Assembly (NCBI GenBank): GCA_045546615.1
Contig: JAZQDD010000013.1
Location: 1-64,000 of the forward strand
Reading direction: 5' to 3'
Length of the DNA: 64,000 nucleotides
Source: CAG-390 sp045546615
GTDB taxonomy: Bacteria > Bacillota > Clostridia > Oscillospirales > CAG-272
Shown: positions 40,264 to 48,779 of the stretch, in pieces
Layout: each line of letters opens with the position of its first letter
Numbering within the stretch: the stretch's first letter is position 1
Notes under the pieces: generated by a model
Told to the model about the DNA's origin: nothing
What the model saw: only the letters and a program-made list of their open reading frames with translations
Database searches by the model: none
Position numbers and translations under genes: made by a program

Positions 40264-40938
40264 ATGCAAGAGACAGTAAGTATATATCTATTTGGAAAGA
40301 AATATGACGTTCCGTCCGACCTTACCATTATGTGTGCTATGGAGTATGCGGGATATCAGCTTGTGAGAGGCTGCGGATGCCGTAACGGCTTTTGCGGCGC
40401 TTGTGCAACAATATACCGTATAAAGGGCGACAGAGACCTTAAGGTTTGTCTTGCCTGCAAAACGCAGGTAAAGGACGGTATGTATATCGCAACTCTGCCT
40501 TTCTTCCCGCTGGTAAAGCAGGTATACGATATAGAAAAGGTAAGCCCCACCGAGCAGATAATGATGCAGCTCTATCCCGAAATATACGCCTGCATTGGAT
40601 GCAACGCCTGCACCAAGGCGTGCGCGCAAAAGCTCAACGTTATGCAGTATATAGCATACGCCCAGCGCGGTGAGTATGAAAAATGCGCCGAGGAGTCCTT
40701 TGACTGTGTTATGTGCGGTATTTGTTCATCTCGCTGTCCCGCAGGCATCTCCCATCCGCAGGTTGCGATGCTTGCTCGCAGACTTAACGGTAAGTATCTT
40801 GCGCCCGAATCCAAGCATCTCAAGAATAGGGTTATGGAGATAAAGGACGGCACTTTCGAGGAGCTTCTTGAATCTCTTATGCAAAAGCCCATCGAGGAGA
40901 TGAAAGAGCTTTACAATAACCGCGAGATAGAAAAGTAA
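40264..40938 (+). CDS. FrdB-like iron-sulfur protein with [2Fe-2S] and two cubane motifs
   Basis: 224 residues. The plant-type [2Fe-2S] domain has CGCRNGFCGAC (about 39-49) and a later C-LAC. The C-terminal part has CIGCNACTKACAQ (about 115) and CVMCGICSSRCPAG (about 155). In succinate dehydrogenase and quinone-linked fumarate reductase the last cluster is [3Fe-4S] next to quinone; here the Cys spacing is that of two cubanes, as in HdrC and the middle of methanogen TfrB. It lacks TfrB's C-terminal CCG domain. ATG at 40264 after AAGGAG. 13 bases before the FrdA-like gene. Confidence 0.85.
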   Translation: MQETVSIYLFGKKYDVPSDLTIMCAMEYAGYQLVRGCGCRNGFCGACATIYRIKGDRDLKVCLACKTQVKDGMYIATLPFFPLVKQVYDIEKVSPTEQIMMQLYPEIYACIGCNACTKACAQKLNVMQYIAYAQRGEYEKCAEESFDCVMCGICSSRCPAGISHPQVAMLARRLNGKYLAPESKHLKNRVMEIKDGTFEELLESLMQKPIEEMKELYNNREIEK

Positions 40939-40951
40939 GGAGGTAGCGACA

Positions 40952-42547
40952 ATGTATTCCGAAAAATTTACAGCATCCATTGCGGCAGTCGAGGCGGCAC
41001 GCGAGGCAAATATAGCCTACGAGCCTGCCCGAATGAGCGCCAAGGAAAAGGAAGAGCTTCTTGCCGCATACCACCCAGACTATAAAAAGAGTGAGTTCGT
41101 TGCGCTCAAAGTTGGCGCAAATAAGGGTGACATAGTTCCTCACGAGCTCGCAGAGACGCTTCAGGCGAATAGTCGTATAAAGGCAGATGACGTGGATCTC
41201 GCTTCTCCCGCGTACGACGTTGACGTTCTCGTCATCGGCGGCGGCGGCGCGGGTACTTCTGCTGCTATCGAGGCGCACAGAGCAGGAGCGAATACTATGA
41301 TAGTAACCAAGCTCCGCATGGGCGATGCCAACACAATGATGGCAGAGGGCGGTATCCAAGCGGCTGATAAGCCCAACGACTCGCCCGCGATTCATTATCT
41401 TGATGCTTTTGGCGGCGGACATTTTGCCGCAAAGCCCGAGCTTCTTTATAAGCTTGTAAACGATGCTCCCGAGTCGCTTTTGTGGCTCAATGAGCTTGGC
41501 GTTGAATTTGATAAGACCGAGGATGGTACGATGATCACCACCCACGGCGGCGGAACTTCAAGAAAGCGTATGCATGCGGCAAAGGACTACACGGGTGCGG
41601 AGATAATGCGCACGCTCCGCGACGAGGTGCTTAATAGCGGCATCACCGTTGTGGATTTTACGTCAGCCGTTGAGCTTATTCTTGACGATGCAGGCAACGC
41701 CGCAGGCGCGGTTCTTATGAATATGGAAACGGGCGAGCTTATGGTGGCTCGCGCAAAGACCGTTATTATAGCAACGGGCGGCGCGGGAAGAATGCATTAT
41801 CAAGGCTTCCCGACCTCTAACCACTACGGCGCTACCGCGGACGGACTTGTGCTTGGATATCGTGTAGGAGCAAAGCTCCTTTATGCGGACACCCTGCAGT
41901 ATCACCCCACGGGTGCGGCGTACCCTTCGCAGATCTTTGGTGCGCTCGTTACCGAAAAGGTGCGTTCTCTCGGCGCGAAGCTTGTCAACGCGGACGGCAA
42001 GGTATTCATGCATCCGCTTGAAACTCGCGACGTAGCCGCCGCCTCCATCATTCGCGAATGCTCCGACAGGAAAAACGGAGTTGATACGGGAAACGGCACG
42101 GCTGTATGGCTTGACACACCCATGATCGAGAAGATAGGCGGAGAGGGAACTATCGAAAAGCGAATCCCTGCCATGATGCGTATGTTTGGCGAGTACGGCA
42201 TTGATATTCGCAAAGAGCCTATACTCGTATATCCCACGCTTCATTATCAGAACGGCGGACTTGATATCAACGCTGACGGAATGACCACGGCGGTGAAGAA
42301 TCTTTACGTTGCGGGTGAGGCTGTCGGCGGTATTCACGGCAGAAACCGTCTTATGGGTAACTCGCTTCTCGACATCATCGTTTTCGGTAGAAGCGCAGGT
42401 AAGAATGCGGCAGCCAAGAGCCGCGAGGTGAATGTTGGCAAGCTCACCCTTGACCACATCGATGCATTTGCCAAGGAGTGCAAGGAGGCAGGCATCGTTA
42501 CCGATGAGGTATCTCCCAAGCTCCTGCCCGACTACAGGCGCAAATAA
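40952..42547 (+). CDS. FrdA-like fumarate reductase flavoprotein, soluble, probably non-covalent FAD
   Basis: 531 residues. A non-family N-terminal extension (about 1-85) precedes the FAD motif VIGGGGAGTSAA (about 95-105). Substrate-site motifs are HPTGA, TLHYQNGGL (His) and GIHGRNRLMGNSLLDIIVFGRSAG (catalytic Arg). The segment that in E. coli FrdA holds His for covalent FAD (HTVAAEGG) reads NTMMAEGG, so His is Asn127. The C-terminal helical domain is short. No anchor subunits follow. L-aspartate oxidase is an alternative, but FrdB-like, fumC and transporter neighbours favour fumarate reduction. RBS AAGGAGG. Confidence 0.87.
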   Translation: MYSEKFTASIAAVEAAREANIAYEPARMSAKEKEELLAAYHPDYKKSEFVALKVGANKGDIVPHELAETLQANSRIKADDVDLASPAYDVDVLVIGGGGAGTSAAIEAHRAGANTMIVTKLRMGDANTMMAEGGIQAADKPNDSPAIHYLDAFGGGHFAAKPELLYKLVNDAPESLLWLNELGVEFDKTEDGTMITTHGGGTSRKRMHAAKDYTGAEIMRTLRDEVLNSGITVVDFTSAVELILDDAGNAAGAVLMNMETGELMVARAKTVIIATGGAGRMHYQGFPTSNHYGATADGLVLGYRVGAKLLYADTLQYHPTGAAYPSQIFGALVTEKVRSLGAKLVNADGKVFMHPLETRDVAAASIIRECSDRKNGVDTGNGTAVWLDTPMIEKIGGEGTIEKRIPAMMRMFGEYGIDIRKEPILVYPTLHYQNGGLDINADGMTTAVKNLYVAGEAVGGIHGRNRLMGNSLLDIIVFGRSAGKNAAAKSREVNVGKLTLDHIDAFAKECKEAGIVTDEVSPKLLPDYRRK

Positions 42548-42561
42548 GGAGAATTTAGACA

Positions 42562-43782
42562 ATGAATCTTTTTGACGGACTTGTTTCAATAAACGGAGTG
42601 ACGTTCCTTTTGTTTTGTGTAATGGCTATTGCAGCCGTAGGCTATGCCCTCGGCAGAATAACCATAAAGGGCGTGTCGCTCGGCACTGCGGGAGTATTTA
42701 TCGTGGCGCTCCTCTTCGGATGCTTTTTCCACGATGAGCTTTCCGCCCAGCTCGTGACTTCGGGCGCAAATTATACGGGCAGCGCACTTAAAATAGTTGA
42801 GTCTTTGGGACTTATCCTTTTTGTGACCGCAGTTGGATTTATCGCAGGCCCGAAATTCTTTGGAAATATGAAAAAGAATTTCAAATCCTACGTTCTTCTC
42901 GGCCTCATTATCATAATCGCAGGTGGACTTGCCGCTATCGGTTGTATATACGTCGGAAGAATGATAGGCGGTGTTGGAAACGATTATCTGACCGCTATGA
43001 TCGTCGGTCTGCTTTCAGGCTCGCTGACGTCAACCCCCGCATTTTCCGCGGCAAAGGATACCGTAGCCGCAGACCTCCAAAGTGTGGTTTCGGTAGGACA
43101 CGGTATTGCCTACATCTTTGGCGTTATCGGAGTTGTACTTTTCGTTCAGCTTATGCCGAAGCTCACACGCGCCAACATGGATGAAGAAAGAAAAAAACTC
43201 ACTCAAGTTTCTGACGGAGAAGAAAAGAAGTATAGCGGAAAGCTCATAGAAATGGATCCGTTCGGATTTATGGTATTCGCGCTTGCCGCCGTTCTCGGTG
43301 TTTTTGTTGGAGCTATCAAGGTTCCCGGAACAACGTTTTCGCTTACCACTACCGGCGGATGCCTTCTCGTAGCGCTCATTCTCGGACATTTCGGCAGAAT
43401 CGGTAAAATAAGCCTTATGCCCAAGGAAACTACGCTCAAGGTTTTCCGTGAGCTTGGACTTATGCTGTTCCTTATAGGCGCAGGTATTGACGGTGGAGCG
43501 GAATTCGTTGCAAACTTTGACGTAATGTATTTTGTTTACGGCGTGTTTATGACCATAGTTCCGATGATCATCGGTTATATTTTTGCGAGATACGTGCTGA
43601 AGCTCAGCTTACTCAACAATCTCGGTTCTATCACGGGCGGAATGACGTCTACTCCCGCGCTTGGTACGCTTATTAACGTAGCCGGAACAGAGGATGTAGC
43701 ATCCGCGTATGCGGCGACGTATCCCATCGCTCTTATATCCGTGGTACTCGTATCACAATTTTTAATAATTTTCTTCTCATAA
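42562..43782 (+). CDS. AspT/YidE-type (AAEx family) transporter, candidate succinate or dicarboxylate carrier
   Basis: 406 residues, about 10 membrane helices in two inverted halves. Each half carries the family motif: GLLSGSLTSTPAFS (about 150) and GSITGGMTSTPALG (about 365). The central soluble region is short and lacks the TrkA-C domains usual in AspT and YidE. The family contains the aspartate/alanine exchanger and the succinate exporter SucE1 of Corynebacterium glutamicum. Last gene of the operon, 14 bases after the FrdA-like gene, so export of succinate or exchange for fumarate/malate/aspartate is a reasonable guess. RBS AAGGAG. Confidence 0.82.
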   Translation: MNLFDGLVSINGVTFLLFCVMAIAAVGYALGRITIKGVSLGTAGVFIVALLFGCFFHDELSAQLVTSGANYTGSALKIVESLGLILFVTAVGFIAGPKFFGNMKKNFKSYVLLGLIIIIAGGLAAIGCIYVGRMIGGVGNDYLTAMIVGLLSGSLTSTPAFSAAKDTVAADLQSVVSVGHGIAYIFGVIGVVLFVQLMPKLTRANMDEERKKLTQVSDGEEKKYSGKLIEMDPFGFMVFALAAVLGVFVGAIKVPGTTFSLTTTGGCLLVALILGHFGRIGKISLMPKETTLKVFRELGLMLFLIGAGIDGGAEFVANFDVMYFVYGVFMTIVPMIIGYIFARYVLKLSLLNNLGSITGGMTSTPALGTLINVAGTEDVASAYAATYPIALISVVLVSQFLIIFFS

Positions 43783-43790
43783 AAGAATGG

Positions 43791-43827
43791 GCGCGGCTCA
43801 AAAATCATGAGTCGCGTCTGTTTTTTA
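43791..43827 (+). terminator. terminator of the Rex-type operon
   Basis: GCGCGGCTCA pairs (one G-U) with TGAGTCGCGT, followed by CTGTTTTTT. It lies directly after the transporter gene. Confidence 0.75.
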
Positions 43828-43858
43828 CTCTAAACTCTGTCTTTTTTCAATATAAGTA

Positions 43859-43887
43859 TTGACAAACTACCAAAAATATGTTAATAT
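43859..43887 (+). promoter_or_regulatory. promoter of the amino-acid ABC transporter operon
   Basis: TTGACA (43859-43864), a 17-bp spacer and TAATAT (43882-43887). Confidence 0.7.
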
Positions 43888-43940
43888 ATTATCACTTTAG
43901 CAAAGTAAAATGCTAAAATACATTGTTAGGAGATTTACTT

Positions 43941-44729
43941 ATGAAAAAAACACTTGCACTTATTCTTGCACTTGTAATGTGCACCATCTGCTTTGCGTCT
44001 TGCGCTAAAAGCGATGACGTTCTTACCTGCGGCGTTACCATTTTCGCCAACATGAACGAGCAGGATGCTGACGGCAACTGGACGGGCTTTGAGTCCGAGT
44101 TTGCTATGGAAGTCGGCAAGATCCTCGATATGAAGGTTGAATTCCAGATCATCGACTGGGCTCAGAAATACAACGAGCTTAATTCCGGTGCAATTGATTG
44201 CATTTGGAACGGCTTTACTGCTAACTCCAGCGACGACGGTATTAAGAGAAGCGACCTTGTTGACTTCTCCTACGGCTATATGCTCAACCAGCAGTGCATC
44301 GTTGTAAAAGCGGCAGACGTTGCTAATTACACAAGTGCGGCAGCTCTCGCAGGCAAGAAGGCTTGTGTTGAGGGCGGAAGCGCAGGTGAAGCCTATGCCA
44401 AGACCGTTACCGACGAGGATAAGATCGTTAAGGGCGCTGCACAGATAAACGCTTTCACCGAGCTTAATTCCGGCGCCGTTGATTTCATCGTTGTTGATAT
44501 TCTTCTTGCTCAGAACCTCTGCGGCAAGGGTGACTATGCCGGACTCGCTATCGTTGACGCTATCGAACTTGAGTCCGAGATCTATGCTATCGGCTTCAAG
44601 AAGGGAAGCGACCTTACCGCTAAGGTAAACGCCGCTATCAAGGAGCTTGAGGAAAATGGCAAGCTTATGGAGCTCGCAAAGAAGTACGGCTTTGAGAACG
44701 TTCTCAAGGTTAGCGAGACCATCGAATAA
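43941..44729 (+). CDS. amino-acid ABC transporter substrate-binding lipoprotein
   Basis: 262 residues. Signal peptide with lipobox CFASC (Cys about 21), then an SBP_bac_3 domain: TGFESEFAMEVGKILDMKVEF (family signature), DCIWNGFT, VDFSYGYML, and the hinge motif AGKKACVEGGSAGEAYA. Binds a polar amino acid outside the membrane; which one is not readable. The ATG at 43941 is set by TTAGGAG. First gene of a complete SBP-permease-ATPase operon. Confidence 0.93.
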   Translation: MKKTLALILALVMCTICFASCAKSDDVLTCGVTIFANMNEQDADGNWTGFESEFAMEVGKILDMKVEFQIIDWAQKYNELNSGAIDCIWNGFTANSSDDGIKRSDLVDFSYGYMLNQQCIVVKAADVANYTSAAALAGKKACVEGGSAGEAYAKTVTDEDKIVKGAAQINAFTELNSGAVDFIVVDILLAQNLCGKGDYAGLAIVDAIELESEIYAIGFKKGSDLTAKVNAAIKELEENGKLMELAKKYGFENVLKVSETIE

Positions 44730-44768
44730 TAATTATCGCTTCAATTCATTTTACAAAGGAATATAATA

Positions 44769-45413
44769 ATGGGTTTTTGGGAAGTTACCTTAACCTTGTT
44801 AAGGGGACTTGAACAGACCGGATTGATATTTGCGCTAACACTTGTGTTAGCGCTTCCTTTGGGTCTGGTCATTTCCTTTGGCTCAATGTCAAAGTTCAAG
44901 CCCCTTTCGTATATCACAAAAATATTTGTCTGGATCATACGCGGTGTTCCGCTCATGCTTCAGGTCATCATAGTCTTTTATGTGCCCGGAATCCTTTTTG
45001 GCGGTCCCATCTTTTCCCGTCTCGGCTCGGTTGTGGCGGCGTTCGTTATCAACTACGCTTGCTATTTTTCCGAGATATATCGCGGCGGTATCGAGAGCAT
45101 CTCCAAAGGGCAGTACGAGGCAGGACAAGTGCTTGGAATGACCAAGACACAGATCTTTTTTAAGGTCGTGCTCATGCAGGTAGTTAAGCGCATCATTCCG
45201 CCCATGTCCAATGAAATAATCACGCTTGTCAAGGACACGGCACTCGCAAGAGTTATTATGGTCGTTGAGATCATTAAGGCGGCAGAGAACTATGCCGCAT
45301 ACGGTCTTATGTGGCCATTGTTTTATACGGCGGTATTTTATCTCATACTTGTTGGTCTGCTCTCTCTTCTTTTTGGGTATATCGAGAAGAAGCTCGACTA
45401 CTATAAAGCATAA
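44769..45413 (+). CDS. amino-acid ABC transporter permease
   Basis: 214 residues, about five membrane helices. HisM/GlnP type: N-terminal LLRGLEQTGLIFALTLVLALPLGL and the ATPase-contact EAA loop in YEAGQVLGMTKTQIFFKVVLMQ. Short cytoplasmic C-terminus. RBS AAAGGAA. A single permease gene implies a homodimer. Confidence 0.93.
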   Translation: MGFWEVTLTLLRGLEQTGLIFALTLVLALPLGLVISFGSMSKFKPLSYITKIFVWIIRGVPLMLQVIIVFYVPGILFGGPIFSRLGSVVAAFVINYACYFSEIYRGGIESISKGQYEAGQVLGMTKTQIFFKVVLMQVVKRIIPPMSNEIITLVKDTALARVIMVVEIIKAAENYAAYGLMWPLFYTAVFYLILVGLLSLLFGYIEKKLDYYKA

Positions 45414-45424
45414 GGAGGTCTGCT

Positions 45425-46225
45425 ATGGCTTTGCTTGAAGTAAAGAATATCAAAAAGAGCTTTGGTAAGACCGAGGTACTAAAGGGAATAAGCTTTGAGC
45501 TGAATCGAGGCGAGGTGCTTGCTATCATCGGCTCGTCGGGAAGCGGCAAGACAACGCTTCTTCGTTGCCTCAATTACCTCGAAGTACCCGATACGGGAAA
45601 AATACTCGTTAACGGCACAGCGGTGTACGACTCGGACTCTGCTCAAAAATATACCGACAAAATGATACGCGAGTTAAGGCTTCATTTTGGTCTCGTTTTT
45701 CAGTCCTTTAACCTTTTTCCGCAGTATACTGTGTTTGAAAATATCACGCTTGCACCGACTCTCAAGATAAAAGAGTCGATAAAAAACAAGACCTTGGAGT
45801 CTGGGATGAAGGCAAGGGAGCTTGAAAAAGTCAACCAAAAGGCGATTGAGCTTCTTTCCATGGTGGGGCTTTCCGAAAAGAAGGACTCGTATCCCTGCCA
45901 GCTTTCGGGCGGTCAGCAACAGCGTGTGGCAATCGCGCGCGCACTCGCGTTGCAACCCGACATACTCTGCTTTGATGAACCCACATCGGCGCTCGACCCC
46001 GAGCTTACGGGAGAGGTGCTTAAGGTCATAAAGGCGCTTGCCGTCGAGGACAGAACTATGATAGTTGTGACGCATGAGATGGAGTTTGCCAAGAACGTAG
46101 CCGACAAGGTCATATTTATGGCGGACGGCGTTATCGAGGAAATGGGAACTCCCGAGGAGGTATTTGATCATCCCGCCTCGCCAAAAACCAAAGCATTTTT
46201 AAGCAAATCGCTTGAAAGCATATAA
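45425..46225 (+). CDS. amino-acid ABC transporter ATP-binding protein
   Basis: 266 residues. Walker A GSSGSGKTTL (about 37), Q-loop FQSFNLFPQ, ABC signature LSGGQQQRVAIARAL (about 160), Walker B ILCFDEPTSALDPE, and H-loop VVTHEM. GlnQ/HisP type. An insert between Q-loop and signature (KESIKNKTLESGMKARELEKVNQ) makes it slightly longer than the usual 240-250 residues. RBS AAGGAGG. Last gene of the operon. Confidence 0.94.
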   Translation: MALLEVKNIKKSFGKTEVLKGISFELNRGEVLAIIGSSGSGKTTLLRCLNYLEVPDTGKILVNGTAVYDSDSAQKYTDKMIRELRLHFGLVFQSFNLFPQYTVFENITLAPTLKIKESIKNKTLESGMKARELEKVNQKAIELLSMVGLSEKKDSYPCQLSGGQQQRVAIARALALQPDILCFDEPTSALDPELTGEVLKVIKALAVEDRTMIVVTHEMEFAKNVADKVIFMADGVIEEMGTPEEVFDHPASPKTKAFLSKSLESI

Positions 46226-46227
46226 CA

Positions 46228-46260
46228 AAAGCTGCGACGCAAGCGTGCGTCGGGGCTTTT
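46228..46260. terminator. bidirectional terminator
   Basis: AAAGC..CGACGC-AAGC-GTGCGTCG..GCTTT has T-runs on both sides. It lies between the convergent ABC operon and the minus-strand operon ending at 46262. Confidence 0.75.
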
Positions 46261-46261
46261 G

Positions 46262-47035
46262 TTATTCGATCTTATCGTTTTGAGCAAACAAAAATATTGC
46301 GCTGAAATAGCAAAGAACGTAACAAAGCGCTCCTGTCAGAATATCACCTGTGTATCCGAATATGATAGAGAACACTTCAGCCACCCCGTCGGGCGTGCCG
46401 AAGGAAAAATCATAGTATATTCTTGAAATAATAAGGAAAACAGTGTAGAGCGCGCTTCCGATCAGCAACGGGAACAGCACGGGATTTGTCGATGACAAAA
46501 AGCTGTTGAAAGGATAGACTTCTGCTCGCTCGTCGTATTCAATGCCCGAAAGACGGCGTTTAGCCCGCTTTAGAGTTTCTGCACGCTCATAATGTTTTCT
46601 GCACAATACAGTTGCAATGATATATACAACGGATATAAGCGCAATGTCGAGCAGTGCATAGGCAATGGTCACGCCAAGCTCCTTTAGAAAATTGACGACT
46701 CCCGAAAATATTGCGGATGCAATAAAATTAAGTATCCATCTAAGGCAAGCCACGCTTCCCGCAAGAGCAAGAAAAGCATTTCGGCGGGACTTGTTGCTAT
46801 GCCAAAAATATTCAGAAAAGGAAACAAGAGAAAAAAGCAAAAATAAGTATATCGTTTCAAGTATTTTTCTCAAATAGTAGAAAAGCGCGGGCAGGGGAGA
46901 ATCCTTGTATAAAATATTCGTCACCGTAGACATTTCAAGCGGCGCGAATACAAATGTACAAAGGACAATACAAAGGGTTGCGATGGCAAGAAGAATAAAA
47001 GCGCGTATCACACTCTTATCGTAAGAACGGGACAT
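46262..47035 (-). CDS. six-helix membrane protein, function unknown
   Basis: 257 residues with six hydrophobic segments (near 10-30, 47-70, 88-112, 120-145, 180-200 and 225-250). A basic cytoplasmic loop (about 146-170: RKHYERAETLKRAKRR) splits them 4+2. No motif is recognised. RBS GGAGG-like (GGAGGAAATA). 21 bases after ruvB, so it is last in the DUF951-yfhO-ruvA-ruvB operon; no functional link to recombination can be claimed. Confidence 0.7.
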   Translation of the reverse strand: MSRSYDKSVIRAFILLAIATLCIVLCTFVFAPLEMSTVTNILYKDSPLPALFYYLRKILETIYLFLLFSLVSFSEYFWHSNKSRRNAFLALAGSVACLRWILNFIASAIFSGVVNFLKELGVTIAYALLDIALISVVYIIATVLCRKHYERAETLKRAKRRLSGIEYDERAEVYPFNSFLSSTNPVLFPLLIGSALYTVFLIISRIYYDFSFGTPDGVAEVFSIIFGYTGDILTGALCYVLCYFSAIFLFAQNDKIE

Positions 47036-47056
47036 TATATTTCCTCCGTGGGAAGG

Positions 47057-48142
47057 TTATTGATTTGACGTGTCAACACAGTCAATATTAAGTTGCTCGG
47101 CGCTCGCAAGAGTTATCTCGGGATATTTCTTGTCCAGATGCTCATAGGCGAGTTTGGTCGCCACTCTGCCGCGAGGTGTACGGGCAAGAAAACCTATCTG
47201 AATAAGATAAGGCTCGTAAACATCCTCAAGCGTTACAGACTCTTCACCGACCGTCGCGGCGAGTGTATCAAGTCCAACGGGGCCGCCGCCGTAGAAATCG
47301 ATTATCGCCTCAAGCATTCGTCTGTCGGTGTTGTCAAGACCAAGTTCATCTATCTCGAGTTTGCCGAGAGCATAGGCGGCAACCTCGTCATCGATAGTAT
47401 CTTTCCCCGCGACCTGTGCAAAATCCCGAACACGTTTGAGAAGCCTGTTGGCGATACGCGGCGTACCGCGAGAGCGCGAGGCGATTTCAAGCGCGCCGTC
47501 CTCGTTTATGGGCAGGCCGAGTATCCCTGCGCTTCTTGTGACTATTCTCGCAAGCTCCTCGGGGGTGTAAAGCTCAAGGCGCGAAATAACGCCGAATCGG
47601 TCACGCAAAGGAGTGGATAGCTGTCCTGCGCGGGTGGTCGCACCAATAAGGGTAAATGGCGCAAGATCGATGCGGATGCTGCGTGCGGCAGGGCCTTTTC
47701 CAATAATTATATCAATAGCGTGATCTTCCATGGCGGGATAGAGAATCTCCTCAACAGATCGCTGCATACGGTGTATCTCGTCAATGAACAGCACGTCTCC
47801 CGCTTGAAGATTAGTGAGCAGTGCGGCAAGATCACCCTGCTTTTCTATTGCGGGCCCCGACGTCACGCGGAAGTTGACGCCCATTTCGGCGGCAATGATC
47901 GCGGCAAGCGTAGTCTTTCCAAGACCGGGAGGCCCGTAGAGAAGCACGTGGTCGAGGGTGTCTCCGCGCATCTTTGCGGCTTCAATATATACCCTCAGAT
48001 TTTCCTTAACCTTTTCTTGACCGATGTATTCCTCAAGTCTGTGCGGGCGAAGGGAGTTATCCGGTTCATCTGCTACGGCATCATAGCTTGCGCTCATTAT
48101 GCGGTTTTCAAAATCAAAATCATTGTTCATTTCAAACTCCAA
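47057..48142 (-). CDS. ruvB: Holliday junction branch migration helicase RuvB
   Basis: 361 residues. AAA+ motor that drives branch migration with RuvA. Opens with the canonical LRPHRLEEYIGQEKVKENL, Walker A GPPGLGKTTLA (about 69), Walker B FIDEIHRM, sensor GATTRAGQLSTPLRDRFG, and the C-terminal winged helix with RTPRGRVAT. One base separates it from ruvA. Confidence 0.97.
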   Translation of the reverse strand: MEFEMNNDFDFENRIMSASYDAVADEPDNSLRPHRLEEYIGQEKVKENLRVYIEAAKMRGDTLDHVLLYGPPGLGKTTLAAIIAAEMGVNFRVTSGPAIEKQGDLAALLTNLQAGDVLFIDEIHRMQRSVEEILYPAMEDHAIDIIIGKGPAARSIRIDLAPFTLIGATTRAGQLSTPLRDRFGVISRLELYTPEELARIVTRSAGILGLPINEDGALEIASRSRGTPRIANRLLKRVRDFAQVAGKDTIDDEVAAYALGKLEIDELGLDNTDRRMLEAIIDFYGGGPVGLDTLAATVGEESVTLEDVYEPYLIQIGFLARTPRGRVATKLAYEHLDKKYPEITLASAEQLNIDCVDTSNQ

Positions 48143-48143
48143 G

Positions 48144-48752
48144 CTATCTCATAAGCTTTTTTAGTGCCTCGCGGATAATATCCTCAAGTTCAGCCGCAGG
48201 ATCGATGCCTTTGAGCGCATCGAGGGCGGCGGAACGGTTGAAGCCAAGCACCATAAGCGCATCAAGCGCCTCCGTGGAATGATTGGCAGAGGCGTTGTTG
48301 TTAGCGGGGATAAAACTCTCGCCCTCATCCAACGCGCCATCCGCATGTAGCTTGTCCTTTAGTTCAAGTATTATCCTTGCCGCGGTTTTAGGGCCGATAC
48401 CGGGGGCTTTGGCAATCAGTTTTTTGTCCTCGGAGCAGACCGCGAGAGCTATTTTTTCGGGTGAGAGAAAAGACAGAAGCGACAGTGCCGCTTTCGGGCC
48501 TATTCCGGACACCGAGATGAGGAGTTTATAGATATTCAGCTCCTCAAGTGAGGCAAATCCAAAAAGCTCAACTCCATCCTCGCGAACCGAAAGATAAGTG
48601 TAAAGGGTAACGTTTTTTTGTTTTTCGGGTGAACGGGGGAGCGAGGCGTGGGTGTGACCGCTGACGGTCAGCTTGTACCCGACGCCCGCCGCATCAATAA
48701 CGGCAAAATTTTGTTCGATGAGGACAAGCTCACCTCTGATAAAGTAAAACAT
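48144..48752 (-). CDS. ruvA: Holliday junction DNA helicase subunit RuvA
   Basis: 202 residues. N-terminal OB fold (MFYFIRGELVLIEQNFAVIDAAGVGYKL), tandem HhH motifs (LLISVSGIGPKAALSLLS, KAPGIGPKTAARIILELKDK; about 72-125), and a C-terminal RuvB-binding helix bundle (EALDALMVLGFNRSAALDAL). Binds Holliday junctions and loads RuvB. In an operon with ruvB; ruvC is divergent at 52131. Confidence 0.95.
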   Translation of the reverse strand: MFYFIRGELVLIEQNFAVIDAAGVGYKLTVSGHTHASLPRSPEKQKNVTLYTYLSVREDGVELFGFASLEELNIYKLLISVSGIGPKAALSLLSFLSPEKIALAVCSEDKKLIAKAPGIGPKTAARIILELKDKLHADGALDEGESFIPANNNASANHSTEALDALMVLGFNRSAALDALKGIDPAAELEDIIREALKKLMR

Positions 48753-48779
48753 TAATTTTTGTCTCCGTTACATTTGCGT

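Noticed and set aside
40952..42547. L-aspartate oxidase (NadB)
   Set aside because: Non-covalent flavin is shared, but the FrdB-like partner, fumarase and carrier neighbours and absence of nadA/nadC favour fumarate reductase.
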